Source: Posidonia oceanica
Lineage: Eukaryota > Streptophyta > Magnoliopsida > Alismatales > Posidoniaceae
Length of the DNA stretch: 64,000 nucleotides
Assembly: GCA_037176725.1 (NCBI GenBank)
Contig: JAZBRS010000039.1
Coordinates: 26,262,001 to 26,326,000 of the forward strand
Reading direction: 5' to 3'
Shown: piece after piece, positions 22,801-33,545 of the stretch
Numbering within the stretch: the first letter of the stretch is position 1
Layout of the letters: the number at the start of each line of letters is the position of its first letter
Position numbers and translations under genes: made by a program
Notes under the pieces: generated by a model
What the model saw: only the letters and a program-made list of their open reading frames with translations
The model's database searches: none
What the model was told of the DNA's origin: nothing

Positions 22801-23877
22801 TGGATTTGTTTCAAAGTTCATTGTTTTTTAATTTTCTTTTTAATTATTCTTTTGAGTTTGTTAATGGTTTTCTTCTTTTAAGTTTTTTTTTTCTTTGATT
22901 GTTTTAATTGTTTAAATTTTCCTCTTGATTTAAGTTTTTCTTTTCGATTTTAAGTTTGTTAATTGTTTTTAAGTTTTTTAATTCGATTTTTAGTTGTTGA
23001 TTGTTTTTGAGTTTTATTAATTTGATTTTAAGTTGTTGATTATTTTTGAGTTTTATTAATTTGATTTTAAGTTTGCCTTCTCTTTTAATTGTTAATTGTT
23101 TTGAGTTTTTTTTCTTTTAATTGTTTTCTCAGAGTTTTTTAATTGTTTTGATTATGTTTCTTCTTTTGATTTTAAGTTTGTTAGTTGCTTTATTTTTTTC
23201 TTTGATTGTTTTAATGTTTTTGATTGGATTTTTAGATTATTTTTTAAGGATTTTGAGTGGTTTTTCTTATGTTTGCTTCTTTAATTGTTTTTAATGGGTT
23301 TTGATTGGTTTTAATTGCCTTTAAGTTTTGAAATTTGTTTTTTTTAATTGTTTCAAGTCTTGAAATTTGTTTTTTAATTGTTTTAAATCGTTTTTAAGTC
23401 TTTTCGTTTGTTTTAATTTGTTTTTAATTAGTTTTAACTGTTTTTGGGTTGTTTTGATTCGTTTTTAATTAGATTTTCTTTCGAATTATTTTTAGGTGTT
23501 TAATTTATTTTTCTAGTTGGATTTTTCTCTTTAATTGTTTTAAGAAGTGTTAAATGGGGTTGATGATGAGTTTAGAGAAGAAATGACAAGAAGAAAGGGG
23601 GAGAATAGTGAGGTAAGCGAAAAGGATAATCAGGAGAGAGAAAAAGAATAATCAGGAGAGAGAAAAGGATAATCAGGAGAGATAGAAAGGATCAAGACCT
23701 GAATTTGGAGGGGTTTTGTGCAAGTGTGTTCCTAGGGTTTAGGGGGATGTGATCTTGGATTTTGGGAAGTTTTTCCTAGGATTTTTGCTAGGTTTTTCTT
23801 GGTTAAGGTCTTGCTAGGTTTTCCTAAGGTTTTTGCTAGGTTTTTCCTAGGGTTTTAAGTGTAGTTTCTCCTTGGGT

Positions 23878-24085
23878 TTTCTAGGGTTTAGGGTTTAGGC
23901 TTAGGGTTTAGGGTTTAAGGTTTTGGTTCAAGGTTTGGGGTTTAGGGTTTAGGGTGGAAATAGGGGAAAAGAAAGAAGGAAAGAGTTTTCTCTTGGGTTT
24001 TCTAGGGTTTAGGGTTTAGACTTAGGGTTTAGGGTTTAGGGTTTTGGTTCAGGGTTTAGGGTTTAGGGTTTAGGGTTTAGGGTGG
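23878..24085 (-). repeat. Interstitial telomere-like repeat in U3 of LTR F
   Basis: Runs of TTTAGGG on the plus strand (CCCTAAA on the LTR sense strand), mostly perfect with TTAGGCTTAGGG and TTCAGGG variants. They are arranged as two copies of a ~115-bp block separated by a GA-rich spacer (23950-23990). The unit equals the common plant telomere repeat. It lies inside an LTR, so it is not a chromosome end. Confidence 0.85.
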
Positions 24086-24812
24086 AAAAAGGGGAAAAGA
24101 AAGAAAGAAAGAAAGAAAGGAAGGGATAAAGAAAGAAAGAAGGGAAGGGATGAAAAGAAAATAATGATCAAATAGCATGGGATAAAATAAAATAAAATAA
24201 AGATAAAATAAAGGGAAGAAAGGAGAACAAGTGGGGAGGAGCAAGAATGAGGTGGGCCCACTAGAGAGCAAGAAAAGAAGGAGAATAAGAGGGAGAATAG
24301 AGAGGAGAGAGAAAAGAATAATCAGGAGAGAGAAAAAGAATAATTTGGAGAGAGAAAAGGATAATTTGGAGAGATGATGGGGATAGAGGCTTAGAAATGA
24401 AGTGGGATTGGGTGAGTGTGTGACCTAGGGCTTCTAGTGTTTGACCAAGGATTTGGAGTGGGATTTTGGAAGGTTTTTGAAAGGATTTTTGGGTGTGGAA
24501 AGAGGGGGATTTTACCTAGGTTTTCTAGGGTTTTTGGAAGTGATTTTGCTGGGAGATCCTAAGGGTTTTTTGGAGGGTTTTCTCGGTCGAAAAGGATGGG
24601 TTTTCCTATGGTTTTTGTGTTGGAAAAAAGGGTGTAGTTCTAGGTTTGGTTTTGGGTTTGATTTTGGAGTCTTGGTTTGAAAAGAAGGGTGTGGTTTTGG
24701 GTTTGGAAGCCGCCAGAGAGACCCACAAATTCAGCCTGTCAAAATGGAGTGTCAACACGGCGCAAAGTGTAATGCCGATGGGGAATGCAATGGAACAACG
24801 CAATTGCAGGGT

Positions 24813-25118
24813 GATAAGTTAACGGACTTATCACCGAATAGTTAGGGATATCAGCCCGATGAGATGAGGGGGCGATACCATAGGGCAGTAAAAAAGATGC
24901 CCCTAGTATTAGGATGATACCAGGGGACAGCCGAAGCGCCCCTGGCATCGAGATTCTAGGATGGAAGTATGGATGATATGTTGACAGACTTATCGCCGAA
25001 TAGTTAGGGATATCAACCCGGATGATAAGTTGATGGACTTATCGTCGAGCAGTTAGGACTGCCAACCCGAATGATAAGTTGACGGATTTATCGCTGAGCA
25101 GTTAGGGCTGCCGATCCG
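24813..25118 (-). repeat. GATARGT hairpin repeats in G, left array
   Basis: Four ~50-bp units (starting near 24813, 24974, 25024 and 25073), each with GATAAGT..ACTTATC-like arms around a 6-base loop and then a GTTAGGG..CAACCC tail. A separate CCCCTAGTATT..GATACCAGGGG hairpin lies at 24900-24926. The same repeats occur in H. Confidence 0.75.
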
Positions 25119-26554
25119 ATGCCAGGAATGATGAATGGAAGCAAGAACCCATCGTGATAGGCGTGCAATGGTCTCAGCGCGGGCATACTTCGTGGCATCA
25201 CGAGGTGACAAACGAGGTACATGCCGGTCATCACGGACCTACCCTCACGGTGGGCGGCAAAATTTGAAAAGTGCGGAGCCTCTAAGCAAGGCAGGCAAAA
25301 GTGCTCGTCCTTGGCTCCGATTTTCGCAAACAGGGAGAAGGGAAGATAAAGATATATTACAGCATGCATGCTTTGGTGGCTTTGGGCTCAAAGCAGCTGT
25401 GCCATGAGGATGCATCTGCAATTCCTGACTCAGGAGACTCGATCCTCGAGCGATGCCATGCCGAGTTGTGGTCGGTGGCTCTCTTTCTCACTCTTGGCTC
25501 GGGATGAGGCCTTAGCTTTGCAAAGTATAGCCTTTGGCTGCAGGGTAGCAGAAGCGTTGGATGCAGCTTCTTAGCCTCCGTCTCAATTCCTCGGAGACCG
25601 ACTACTGCTTTTGACGCTCACGGAATAGATCTTTCTTTTCCCCTCATGAGTGACTGGAGTTGCATCTAGCCTGCCAGGAGAGTAGAGTTGTCTGCAGAGG
25701 AGATTTGAGCATGCTGCTGTGCTCGGAGGGTGGGGCCAGGTCGTCTTGATAATGCATCCGATGCAGTTGCCAGTGTGGCGCTTGGAGTTGAAACCTGAGG
25801 GGGCTTCGACGCTCATCCGAGTCACTCCTCTCGTGAACGCCTTCTTTCTTCAACTTCTTTCTTCATTGTTCTTTTGTGCTCAACATGCATATCATGTTAT
25901 CATTTCCATTTGCTCACATGATCTATATTCTTTTGGATATGCATGTCTTCGCCCTCTTGGGGTAGCGGTCCTGGATGAGGCATTGAGAGTTTGGCTGATC
26001 GGCGTACACCTTCAGCCTCTGCAATGTGTCGACAGCCTCTGGCTATGCTCTACTCTACTTTGGTCCTCTCCATGTCTGGTGGACTCTCTGGTTAAGGTGG
26101 ATCTTGCTTTGGGAGTATCGAGCTCAGCAAGACAATCCATTCTACTCTAGTCTCACTATGTAGCCACATGCAAGAGATGGCGCCGCTCGGGTGAGACCTG
26201 CCTGAGATTGTCACTGCTTGACATCCTCTAGGCGCTGCTTGTTTGTCCAAAGTCGGTTTCTGATTATACAAATGTTTGTAGGTTTTGTATATTTTAGCAG
26301 GGGAAAGGACAAACATGTTTTTGGGTTTTGCATTGGTTTTGTATTTTTATGATTTTTGTTTAGGAAAACATAAAAGGGAAAACCAGCAGAAAGGCGAAGA
26401 AAATATTTTTGTTGTTTTTTATTTTCTTAGTATTTTTGGCTTTACGCTTTACAGGATGAAAGAAATGATATCTACATACAATAAATGACAATGCATGATG
26501 ACAGATATGTGCAGGATGGTTGATATGCATGCAGAGTGATTGATATGTGCAGGT
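25119..26554 (-). other. Non-coding 3' region of G shared with H
   Basis: No ORF of substance. Aligns by eye with H 45450-46860: words such as GGCTCTCTTTCTCACTCTTG, TGCATATCATGTTATCAT and CTTTTGGATATGCATGTCTT are shared. It is part of the element's 3' untranslated region; nothing else is recognised. Confidence 0.6.
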
Positions 26555-26853
26555 GACAAGCTGACGGACTTATCGCCGAATAGTTAGGGATATCAGCCCG
26601 ATGATGATATGTTAACGGACCTATCGCCGAATAGTTAGGGGTATCAGCCCAAATGATAAGTTGACGGACTTATTGCCGAGCAATTAGGGCTGCCAGCCCA
26701 GTGATGATAGGTTAACGGACCTATCGCCGAATAGTTAGGGGTATCAGCTCGAATGATAAGTTGACGGACTTATCGCCGAGTAGTTAGGGCTGCCAGTCCA
26801 GTGATGATAGGTTAACGGACCTATCACCGAATAGTTAGGGGTATCAGCCCGAT
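26555..26853 (-). repeat. GATARGT hairpin repeats in G, right array with alternating units
   Basis: Six units starting near 26555, 26605, 26655, 26706, 26755 and 26806. From the second on, GATAGGT-type (or GATATGT) units with TATCAGCCC tails alternate with GATAAGT-type units with GCCAGCCC tails, giving a ~100-bp higher-order period. Arms are ACCTATC and ACTTATC respectively, so pairing is kept. Confidence 0.8.
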
Positions 26854-27004
26854 GATGGATGCATGCAGGAAAAAATGCAAGTTTTTAGGGTTTTTGCTAT
26901 TTTTATGCTTTTTATGATTTTCTGACATGGCAAGAAAACACAAAAACAAAACAAAAACGATAAGAAAAGACAATGCAAGAAAGAAAAGAGAGGTAAGAGG
27001 GACT

Positions 27005-29485
27005 TACCTATCAGCGCCCTCAAGCGGGAGGTGTTGGGTCTGCCCCTACGCTGCTGATGCTGTCGGCGAAATCCACTGTTGGCAGTGCAGGGAGCACTGG
27101 GGCTGCTGGATCTGCTGATGGCAGTGCGGGGAGCACTGGGGCTATTGATGCTGGAGGAGAAGCTAACCTAGATGGTGTTGCAACTGGGCTTGCTGTCGAT
27201 TCCGTCATTGCGCTTCTAAACGTCCCCTGGGCAAACAGGGAAAGATAGGAAGAGGGGGTTGCACCGACGGGATCGGAATGATCCACCGGGGCAGAGCTGG
27301 ACTCAGAGAAGATTGGGGTAAGCCCCCGAGGTTCCAGCATCTGCAGAGCTTGCAGACTCACAAGAGGAAGGGCCAGCTATGCTAGGGTGTGCGAGTGCAA
27401 GTGTAGGTGTATGAGCAGCCTCCTGTGGATTGATAACGAGGGTCCCATTGTCAATCAGGTCCTGAACGACATCCCAGAGAGTGAGGCAATTATCCGTCGA
27501 GTGCCCTGTGGCTCGATGGTAATTGCAATGCTTGCTCGCATCCTACCACCTCGGAAGAGGATTTGGTGGCGGACGAGTTTCCGAGAGCCTCAAAAGCGAC
27601 ACAACCTGGGGAAAGACAGCGCTTAGCGGTTCACCAATTGGGGTGAAGTCGCTCTTAGCGCGGCGGACTCATCTCTGCTTAGGCTGTTGTCCTTGCTGAG
27701 CTGGTGCGACATGATGCACTGGCTCAACGGTGGCAGTGTGTGCAGTGGGTGCATAAATAGGTGCGTGCACTAGCGGAAAAGGGTCCAGCTGACTTTCTGC
27801 GAAGGCAAGCACTTCAGGAGGATCAGCACATGCAACGGCGTGCTGCTCGTAGTAGTCGAAAGCGGAGTTGTTGCTGCTGTAGCGATTGCTGGTGTTGTTG
27901 GCCTGCCTAGCAAATGCAGAAAGTGCAGGGAAATGCCCACTCTACAGTGAGCTTTCCACGCGAGCACCAGCCCTAATCAGCGATGCAAAACTAGTGATGT
28001 GCTGGATGCAAAGCAGAGTCCCAGTCGTTGGCAGCGCCCTTTTGACGATCATCTTGATAGAATCCTCCTCGGAGGGTCTATCCCTGACTTGGGCGGTTGT
28101 GGAGCACCAACGACCGACATACTCCCCGAATGGCTCTTCGGGCCTCTACCGGATGGCGACGAGATCCTCCCTCTTGGGGATTAAGTCGAGGTTAAAAGCA
28201 TATTGCTCAAGGAAAGCCCGAGAAAGACCAGTCCAAGTCTGAACCGCAGCCATGTCAAGGGACGTGAACCACCTGAGCATAGGGTCGGTCAAACTCTTCT
28301 GGAACAGGCGGATAAGGAGCCTTTCATCAACCTGAAGCTGAGCAAGGTCCCCGCAGTATGCCTTTAGATGCAAGATGGGGCAGCCTCTACCATTATATTT
28401 ATCGAAGTTCGGGATGCAGAAGTTCGAAGGGAGTGCGGCCTCTGGAAAAAGACTGAGGTCGCGAAATTGGTAGGGCTGGCGGTCTTGGCCTTGCACTTGA
28501 CGAAGTGCTCTCTCTAGATTGCCCAACTTGGTGAGGAGGGCATCTGAGGCTGCTGCCGGTGATGGTTGTGCGGCAGAGGCAGGGACCATGTATGCTGTGC
28601 GGGTCACGCGAGAGTGCTCCTCCGGTCCACCGTCACGCTACCTGGTGTCGTAGCGTGAGGGCCAGCATACCCGTGCGAGGGTGCAAAGTGCAGTGCTATG
28701 TATGCAGGAGCTTGAACCTGATGCAAAGAAGATGGATAGATAATATGCTGTGCAGTGTAAGGTGCAATGCAGGGGAGCAGCAGCTGTTGCACTGGCACGG
28801 TGCCGAGCAACGGGCCTGAGGGATGCTGTGCTCCTGCTATTCTAGAAGACTGGCCACCAAAGGAAGGAGTTACATGCTATGCAAAGTGCTGTGCAGGTGC
28901 AGGAGGCCGATAATGCGCCCCCATCACCGAAGCTATGAGGAGCCGAGGTGACGGAAAGGGTAGAGGTGCAGTGTAGTGTGCCTGCAGGGCTACAGAAGGC
29001 GGCACCGGAACCTCAGGGGTTGGGTGGGAAGAGCAGGCCACAGTCGGGTCGAGTGCGAGAGCCATGCTTCGCAGCCTATCAGCCTTAGCCAAAAAAAGCT
29101 GCGCTTACGAGGCAGAGAAAGCATCGACCGACGGGTTGGGACGCAAAGAGGTGTCTGCCAAGGGAGGCACGGAAACCAAGGAAGCGATAGGAGTGGATCC
29201 TACGCAAGTGGCAACCGTAAAAGGCTAGATTCCCGAGACAGGAAGGCCCTAGGATGGAACAGAAGGCGACGCTCCTGGAGCCCGAGTGGTGGTCATCGCG
29301 GCAGACTCGGTGACAAGCTCTAGGTCAGCTAGGGTCGACCCTTGATCTAGATAAAGGGGCTGGGAAGTCTCCTGTACCAGAAGTGGAGAGGAGATGGGGG
29401 ACGCCAAAGCAGGGGAAGGAGAGACCGAAGTCGGTATCTCCCTTGATGCCAAAGAGGAAGAGGGCTCACCAGTATGCTCAGCAAT
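27005..29485 (-). pseudogene. gag: G gag, decayed
   Basis: Capsid part 28146-28607 is well preserved: FDKYNGRGCPILHLKAYCGD, LIRLFQKSLTDPMLRWFTSL, QYAFNLDLIPK. The knuckle CNYHRATGHSTDNC lies near 27500 and keeps C-H-H-C. The start codon seen in F, D and H (SAMAQ) reads SAIAE here near 29484, so the ATG is lost. Frames shift several times between 28600 and 29485, and TAG occurs near 28144 at the same codon as in H. No protease follows. An Ala/Pro/Val duplication (APVLPALP twice) lies near 27100-27200. Confidence 0.8.
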
Positions 29486-30287
29486 AGCTGACGGCAAGCG
29501 AAAGCAAACAGGTCTGCAGCTAAAGGTAGGGACACAAGACCTAAGGCGAGTTACTGTCGGAGGCGACAAACAGCTCAGAGACAGAGAGGGACGCTCAGGA
29601 TCCTAGCCGAAGGAACCCGCACCTACCTGCAAAACCAATAAACGCGTCGGAGGTTGGATGCAAAAAAGAGTTATTAGGGGTGGCATGATGTAGATGAATG
29701 CCCTAATATGTGCTCTCTCACCATGCATGTCCTGAGTAGATGACCTACCAAGACGCACTCAGGGGTAATGGGATTAGACAGACTCTAGGTCAGAAAACAA
29801 GGCTCCTGTCTTGACCCTACCAAAGCTCAGGTATAACGGGTGGTGTGTTGGAGGCCACGACCCTACTAGAAGCATGGGTGGTACCCTCGAATAGCATCGA
29901 CGCGACACCTAGACAAGGGGGGACAGACCGACTGACTTGCGCCATGCCAAAGTAGTAGGGCAAGAGGCCGGGACTATCCTTCTCAGACTATGGGTTGACT
30001 CAGATGAGAAGAATGCATGCTTTCTAAAATGCTGATGCAAATGTTTTAGAGCGTTTTACTTGCGTTTTATTTAACCAAGGGGAAAAATTGCAAGTTTTGG
30101 CTCTAGTTGTGCTTAGATGTTGTTGCTTCACTTTATTGTGGCTTTTAGATTAAACAAGACGGAAGCAAGCAAGTTTCTACTATCCTAGGCATGGCATATG
30201 CGAATGGGAGAGAAACAAGAAGTCATGGCATGCAAGCAATTCACACAGCAAGGCAGAAAGCATGGGCATGGCATGTGCAAGTGTATG
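29486..30287 (-). other. G leader, interrupted by element D
   Basis: Untranslated leader matching H 49480-50297. The conserved block is 29830-30012. D's LTR begins at 30288; GTATG (30283-30287) would be the left target duplication, with its partner outside the window. Confidence 0.65.
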
Positions 30288-33200
30288 TGTAGACACCCCA
30301 TTCTGACAGCCTGGAAGTTGGTTGTTTTCTTTCGCAGGCTCGTGTGGACTCTGGAAGGGCATTCTTTTTCCTAACCTTTCATCTAGCCCAAAACCTTGCC
30401 TAAACCCCAAGCCCTCAACCCAAGCCTCTTAGCAACTTTTAAAACCTTTCTAGGCCCAAGCCCATTTGTAGCCTTTGCCAACTGAGCATGTTGTACGCTA
30501 GCATAGGCAGCGTCCAACGTTGGACGCGCCCTGTGCTAGCGTCCAACGTTGGACGCCCTCTGCTTCAACGTCCAATGGCTCGGTTGCAGCAGCGGCTGCT
30601 CTGCCCCCTTCGGCTCACCGCTCGTCCACTCCACTGCCTCCCCGCACTTACTACCCATCCCCTCTTCCACTCCACGCCATCCACTACCTTCCAAAGCCCA
30701 GTTACTAGCCATCCCCTCCTCATCAGCACCAACACCACTCTCTCCGCCCTCACTGCCAGCTGCTGACTTCCGCCTCCCGCACCTACCACCGCCCAGACCT
30801 CGTCGGCCCTCTGACAGCACCCATGCCCTCTCCTGACATCCCTCGTGGGTTCCCCACACCCAGAAGCACCTGCCATCACTTGCAATTGCCAGAATTCGGC
30901 CTGCAACCTTGACTGCCAGCACTTGAACCCATGCCCTTTGCAACAAAACCGCGAGTTCATGCCTCTACAGCAATCACCACACAGAGCCAAGAAGGAATTC
31001 GCCACCTCCAGAGCATAGAGTGCACTCCCCTCTCTGTCCTCGACCTGTCGCCGACCTCTCCGGTGCTTCCAGCAGCTTGTGCAACCTCACCGGAGTAGCT
31101 TCTGCCACTACATCCGTAACGCCGACAAGCAAGGTGGAACCGCCGTTCCAAGCCGCCAAAAGCTAGGCTTTCTGTCTCCTAAGGTCTTGCATGTCTATTA
31201 GCTTGTGTCCATGCATTTTCACTTTTTTTTTAATCCTTTTGGCTACGATTTGGGGCCAGAAGGAAGTTCAGTGTGTTGGACGCACCAACTGGTGCGTCCA
31301 ACGTTGGACGCGGCATAGGCCAGCATCCAATACCCTACCTTCCTTTGCTCATGTTCTAATGCTTTCCATGCCTTGCTACTGCTTGTTATTTTGTAAATCC
31401 ATGCTATATGTCTTCCTTGCATGTCCTCTGATGTCATACCATGCCTATATCCATGCTTTGATCCATGCCTAAATCTTTTTGCATGCTTTGAATCTGTTTG
31501 CTTCCTGCCTGCGTTGGACGCCTAGGTGAGTCGCGTCCAACATTGGATGCTGGTTCACCTAGCGTCCAACACCTCTGTTAGCTGTAGCTTGCTACCATGC
31601 CTACACCTATGCCTATTTTTTGATATTTGCTTATGATCCATGCTTGTTTAGAGATGCCTGGCCCCTATGGCAACCATGCTTAGCTTTGCTAGGTCCTTTC
31701 AAGTTGCATGCCTTTCTTTTGCAAGTTTATTCTTTTATTTCCATGCTTGCTCTCTTTCTATTTTGCTTTTCTTGGATTAATTGCTTGCTGTGGATGTTTA
31801 TTTTCACTCTGGCATGCATATAGGTGGGGTTAGAGCTGAGCTCCCCCTTTAGTACAGGTAAGTTGGCATCCTGCAGGTGTTAGACGCCAGAGACTTCAGC
31901 GTCCAACGTTGGACGTTGGTGTCTCCAGTGTCTAACGTCCTTGCTCCTCTGCATGCTTTTGGATGCTTGCATGTTGCCCTCATTTGTTTGCTTACATGTC
32001 TGCTGTGTTTCCATGCATGTATAGCTTCCTTTGCAACTGTTCTTCAGCCTTCATTAGTTTATTTGCTATTTTATGCAAGTTTTTTGTGTGTTGTGCCTCC
32101 CAAGGCGTTGTACACTACTGGTGCAGGCGTCCAACAGTGGACACCGGCCTAGCTCGCGTCCAACGTTCTGGTTGTGACTCTAGCCTGGCACATCCTGTAG
32201 TTGGTAAGTTTTGGTTTTTTTGTGTGATCCCATGCTTGCATGTTTGTCCTATGCTCATATCCAGTAGCCCAAATGCATGCTGCCATTTTCCATTTGCCTT
32301 TTGTATCGTTTTTCTTTTGTTCCTCTCTAGCATGTGTTAGACGCCTATCTCTCTGGTGTCTAACATTGGACGCCATGTTCAGGGGCGTCCAACACCCTGC
32401 TTGCTCTGATCCTTGATCCTAGCTTGCCCCCTTCTCTAATTCCTCCTCTAATCTTCTATTAGGTTAGTCCTGTATGTCGTGCGCCCATTTAGTTGCATTC
32501 ATGCATCTGTATTGCATCTATATAGCTAGAATGCATGGTTTTCTAAAAAGCTGCATGCTGTCTGCCTCTAGTAGGTGTTGGACACCAGCAGTGGCAGCGT
32601 CCAACGTTGGACGCCGCTGTTGCCAGTGTCCAACGCTTGCAGTTGGCTTGACTCAGTTTTAAAACGTAGATTTTGCTTGATTCACCGTTTTCCACGTTTT
32701 ATGGCGTCTAATGCTTACTGCAACCCCTATGCATGCTGCTTAACCCTTGTTTTTGGTTTTGCACCCCGCTTTCACCTCGTTTTCCGCACCTTGCATCGTT
32801 TTCCACGTCTTGCATCGTTTTCCGTGCTTTTGCATCGTTTTCCGCGTTTCGCATCATTTTTTGCACTTGCTTTGCTTCATCGCTTGCATGTTGTCTACAT
32901 TGCTTGGTTTTCCCTGTTGTTTAGTTTTATCGCCTGCATCTGCATTTAGGGCTATGATGCTTACTACCTTGGAGTTCTCACAAACCAGGGTCCGCCCAGT
33001 TCACAACACTAGCAGCGTTGCTGAGCACATAGATAGCATGTTTATTTCCCATGCATAGCAGGTAGGCATTCATTGCATTCAGGCATTAGGCTAGCATTTC
33101 GCTGCATCAGCGTGAGAATGCCTAAGAAAGACTGACTCTCGGACGTATCGGGGGTGCCGAATACCTTCAACGTGCGTAATAGGAGTCCTTGCCCTTTCTC

Positions 33201-33526
33201 TTGGGTCGCATCGACCTTTCCTTTATCCTAGGCATGAGTCATAGCATAGCATAGCATAGCTTAGCTTAGCATTGCAACCCTTTGCCCCTCCTTGCATCTG
33301 GTTTTACATGTCTTTTCATGTATTACCCCCAGTTTTCCCTGTCTTCCTATTCAATAGACCTGGTGGTGACTCCGACTTGTCTTATCATTTCTTTTCTTTT
33401 CTTTTTGCCAGCGTTTCCGAGTCGAGTTTCTTCCCTCGGATCCTGTCGCATATAGTGAGCCTATTTTGATTGGTGCACACGAGCTTTGGTATCGTGCATG
33501 GATGATCAGAATTTAGGATTATTACA
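30288..33526 (+). mobile_element. 5' LTR of element D, 3239 bp, palindrome-rich
   Basis: Starts TGTAGACACC and ends GGATTATTACA, followed after one base by a primer-binding site. Its 3' third shares the conserved block (32945-33195) and a degenerate CGTTTTCCGC array (32750-32880) with LTRs A, F and H. Its U3 is different: a GC-rich stretch (30590-31150), then irregularly spaced cassettes built on GCGTCCAACGTTGGACGC. It is the 5' LTR of the plus-strand element whose gag starts at 34681. The 3' LTR is beyond 64000. ORFs such as 30549-30836 are not credible genes. Confidence 0.9.
30500..32645 (+). repeat. Dispersed palindromic cassettes (GCGTCCAACGTTGGACGC) in LTR D
   Basis: Perfect 18-bp palindromes lie at 30510, 30539, 31294 and 32597. 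Diverged ones lie near 31540, 31899, 32155 and 32365. Most are flanked by outward half-sites TTGGACGC and GCGTCCAA, so that each cassette is two hairpins back to back. Example: near 31274-31302 the arms GTTGGACGCACCA and TGGTGCGTCCAAC enclose a 2-base gap. Confidence 0.85.
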
Positions 33527-33527
33527 G

Positions 33528-33545
33528 TGGCGACTCCACTGGGGA
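33528..33545 (+). other. Primer-binding site of D
   Basis: TGGCGACTCCACTGGGGA, one base after the LTR end; one mismatch to F's site. Confidence 0.85.

Larger units (their letters stand above)
1..24757 (-). mobile_element. Element F: Ty3/gypsy Tat/Ogre-type retrotransposon, partial
   Basis: Read on the minus strand, the order is 5' LTR (18841-24757), primer-binding site, leader, gag, protease, RT, RNase H, archaeal-type RNase H, integrase, then an extra ORF at 166-1392. The 3' LTR lies beyond base 1. The dual RNase H and the DNGS protease site are known marks of the Tat/Ogre lineage, and no chromodomain follows the integrase. The element is split by solo LTR A (4516-10672). gag and pol carry many stops and frameshifts, so it is not autonomous today. 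Its right end abuts gag-only element G at 24758 with no polypurine tract, so 24757 is the outer edge of the 5' LTR. The right-hand target duplication would be CGGCG (24758-24762); its partner is outside the window. Confidence 0.9.
18841..24757 (-). mobile_element. 5' LTR of F, 5917 bp
   Basis: Sense orientation is minus: starts TGTTGACACTCC at 24757 and ends GGGATTATTACA at 18841, next to the primer-binding site. It shares module order with solo LTR A: GATAATC/GAGAGA units, AT-rich tract (22800-23560), GC-rich zone (21540-22110), TTGCA..GGTCC zone (20520-21480), 30-bp array (19530-19810) and conserved 3' block. In addition its U3 carries telomere-like repeats at 23878-24085. ORFs within it are shadows of low-complexity sequence. 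Confidence 0.93.
24758..30287 (-). mobile_element. Element G: old gag-only (TR-GAG-like) retrotransposon, internal part
   Basis: Matches H's internal region collinearly on the minus strand: leader (29486-30287), gag (about 27000-29485), then repeat-rich 3' region (24758-27000), with no protease, RT or integrase. F is inserted at its left and D at its right, so its LTRs are out of view. The 25120-26300 segment matches H 45450-46560, including AATGGTCTCAGCGCGGGCAT and ACGCTCATCCGAGTCACTCC-like words. More stops and frameshifts than in H imply greater age. Gag-only elements with LTRs are known in plants as TR-GAG. Confidence 0.8.

Noticed and set aside
22440..22830. Possible GT-rich or pyrimidine-tract gene fragments in LTR F
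   Set aside because: Low-complexity U3 sequence; ORFs are runs of Phe, Leu and Ser with no conserved counterpart.
24813..26853. Centromeric or chromosomal satellite array
   Set aside because: The units are few, lie in an element's 3' region and recur at the same place in H, so they are part of the retrotransposon.
32200..32215. GGTAAGT in LTR D (also in E), a possible 5' splice donor
   Set aside because: The word is shared, but no matching acceptor or exon could be supported from sequence alone.
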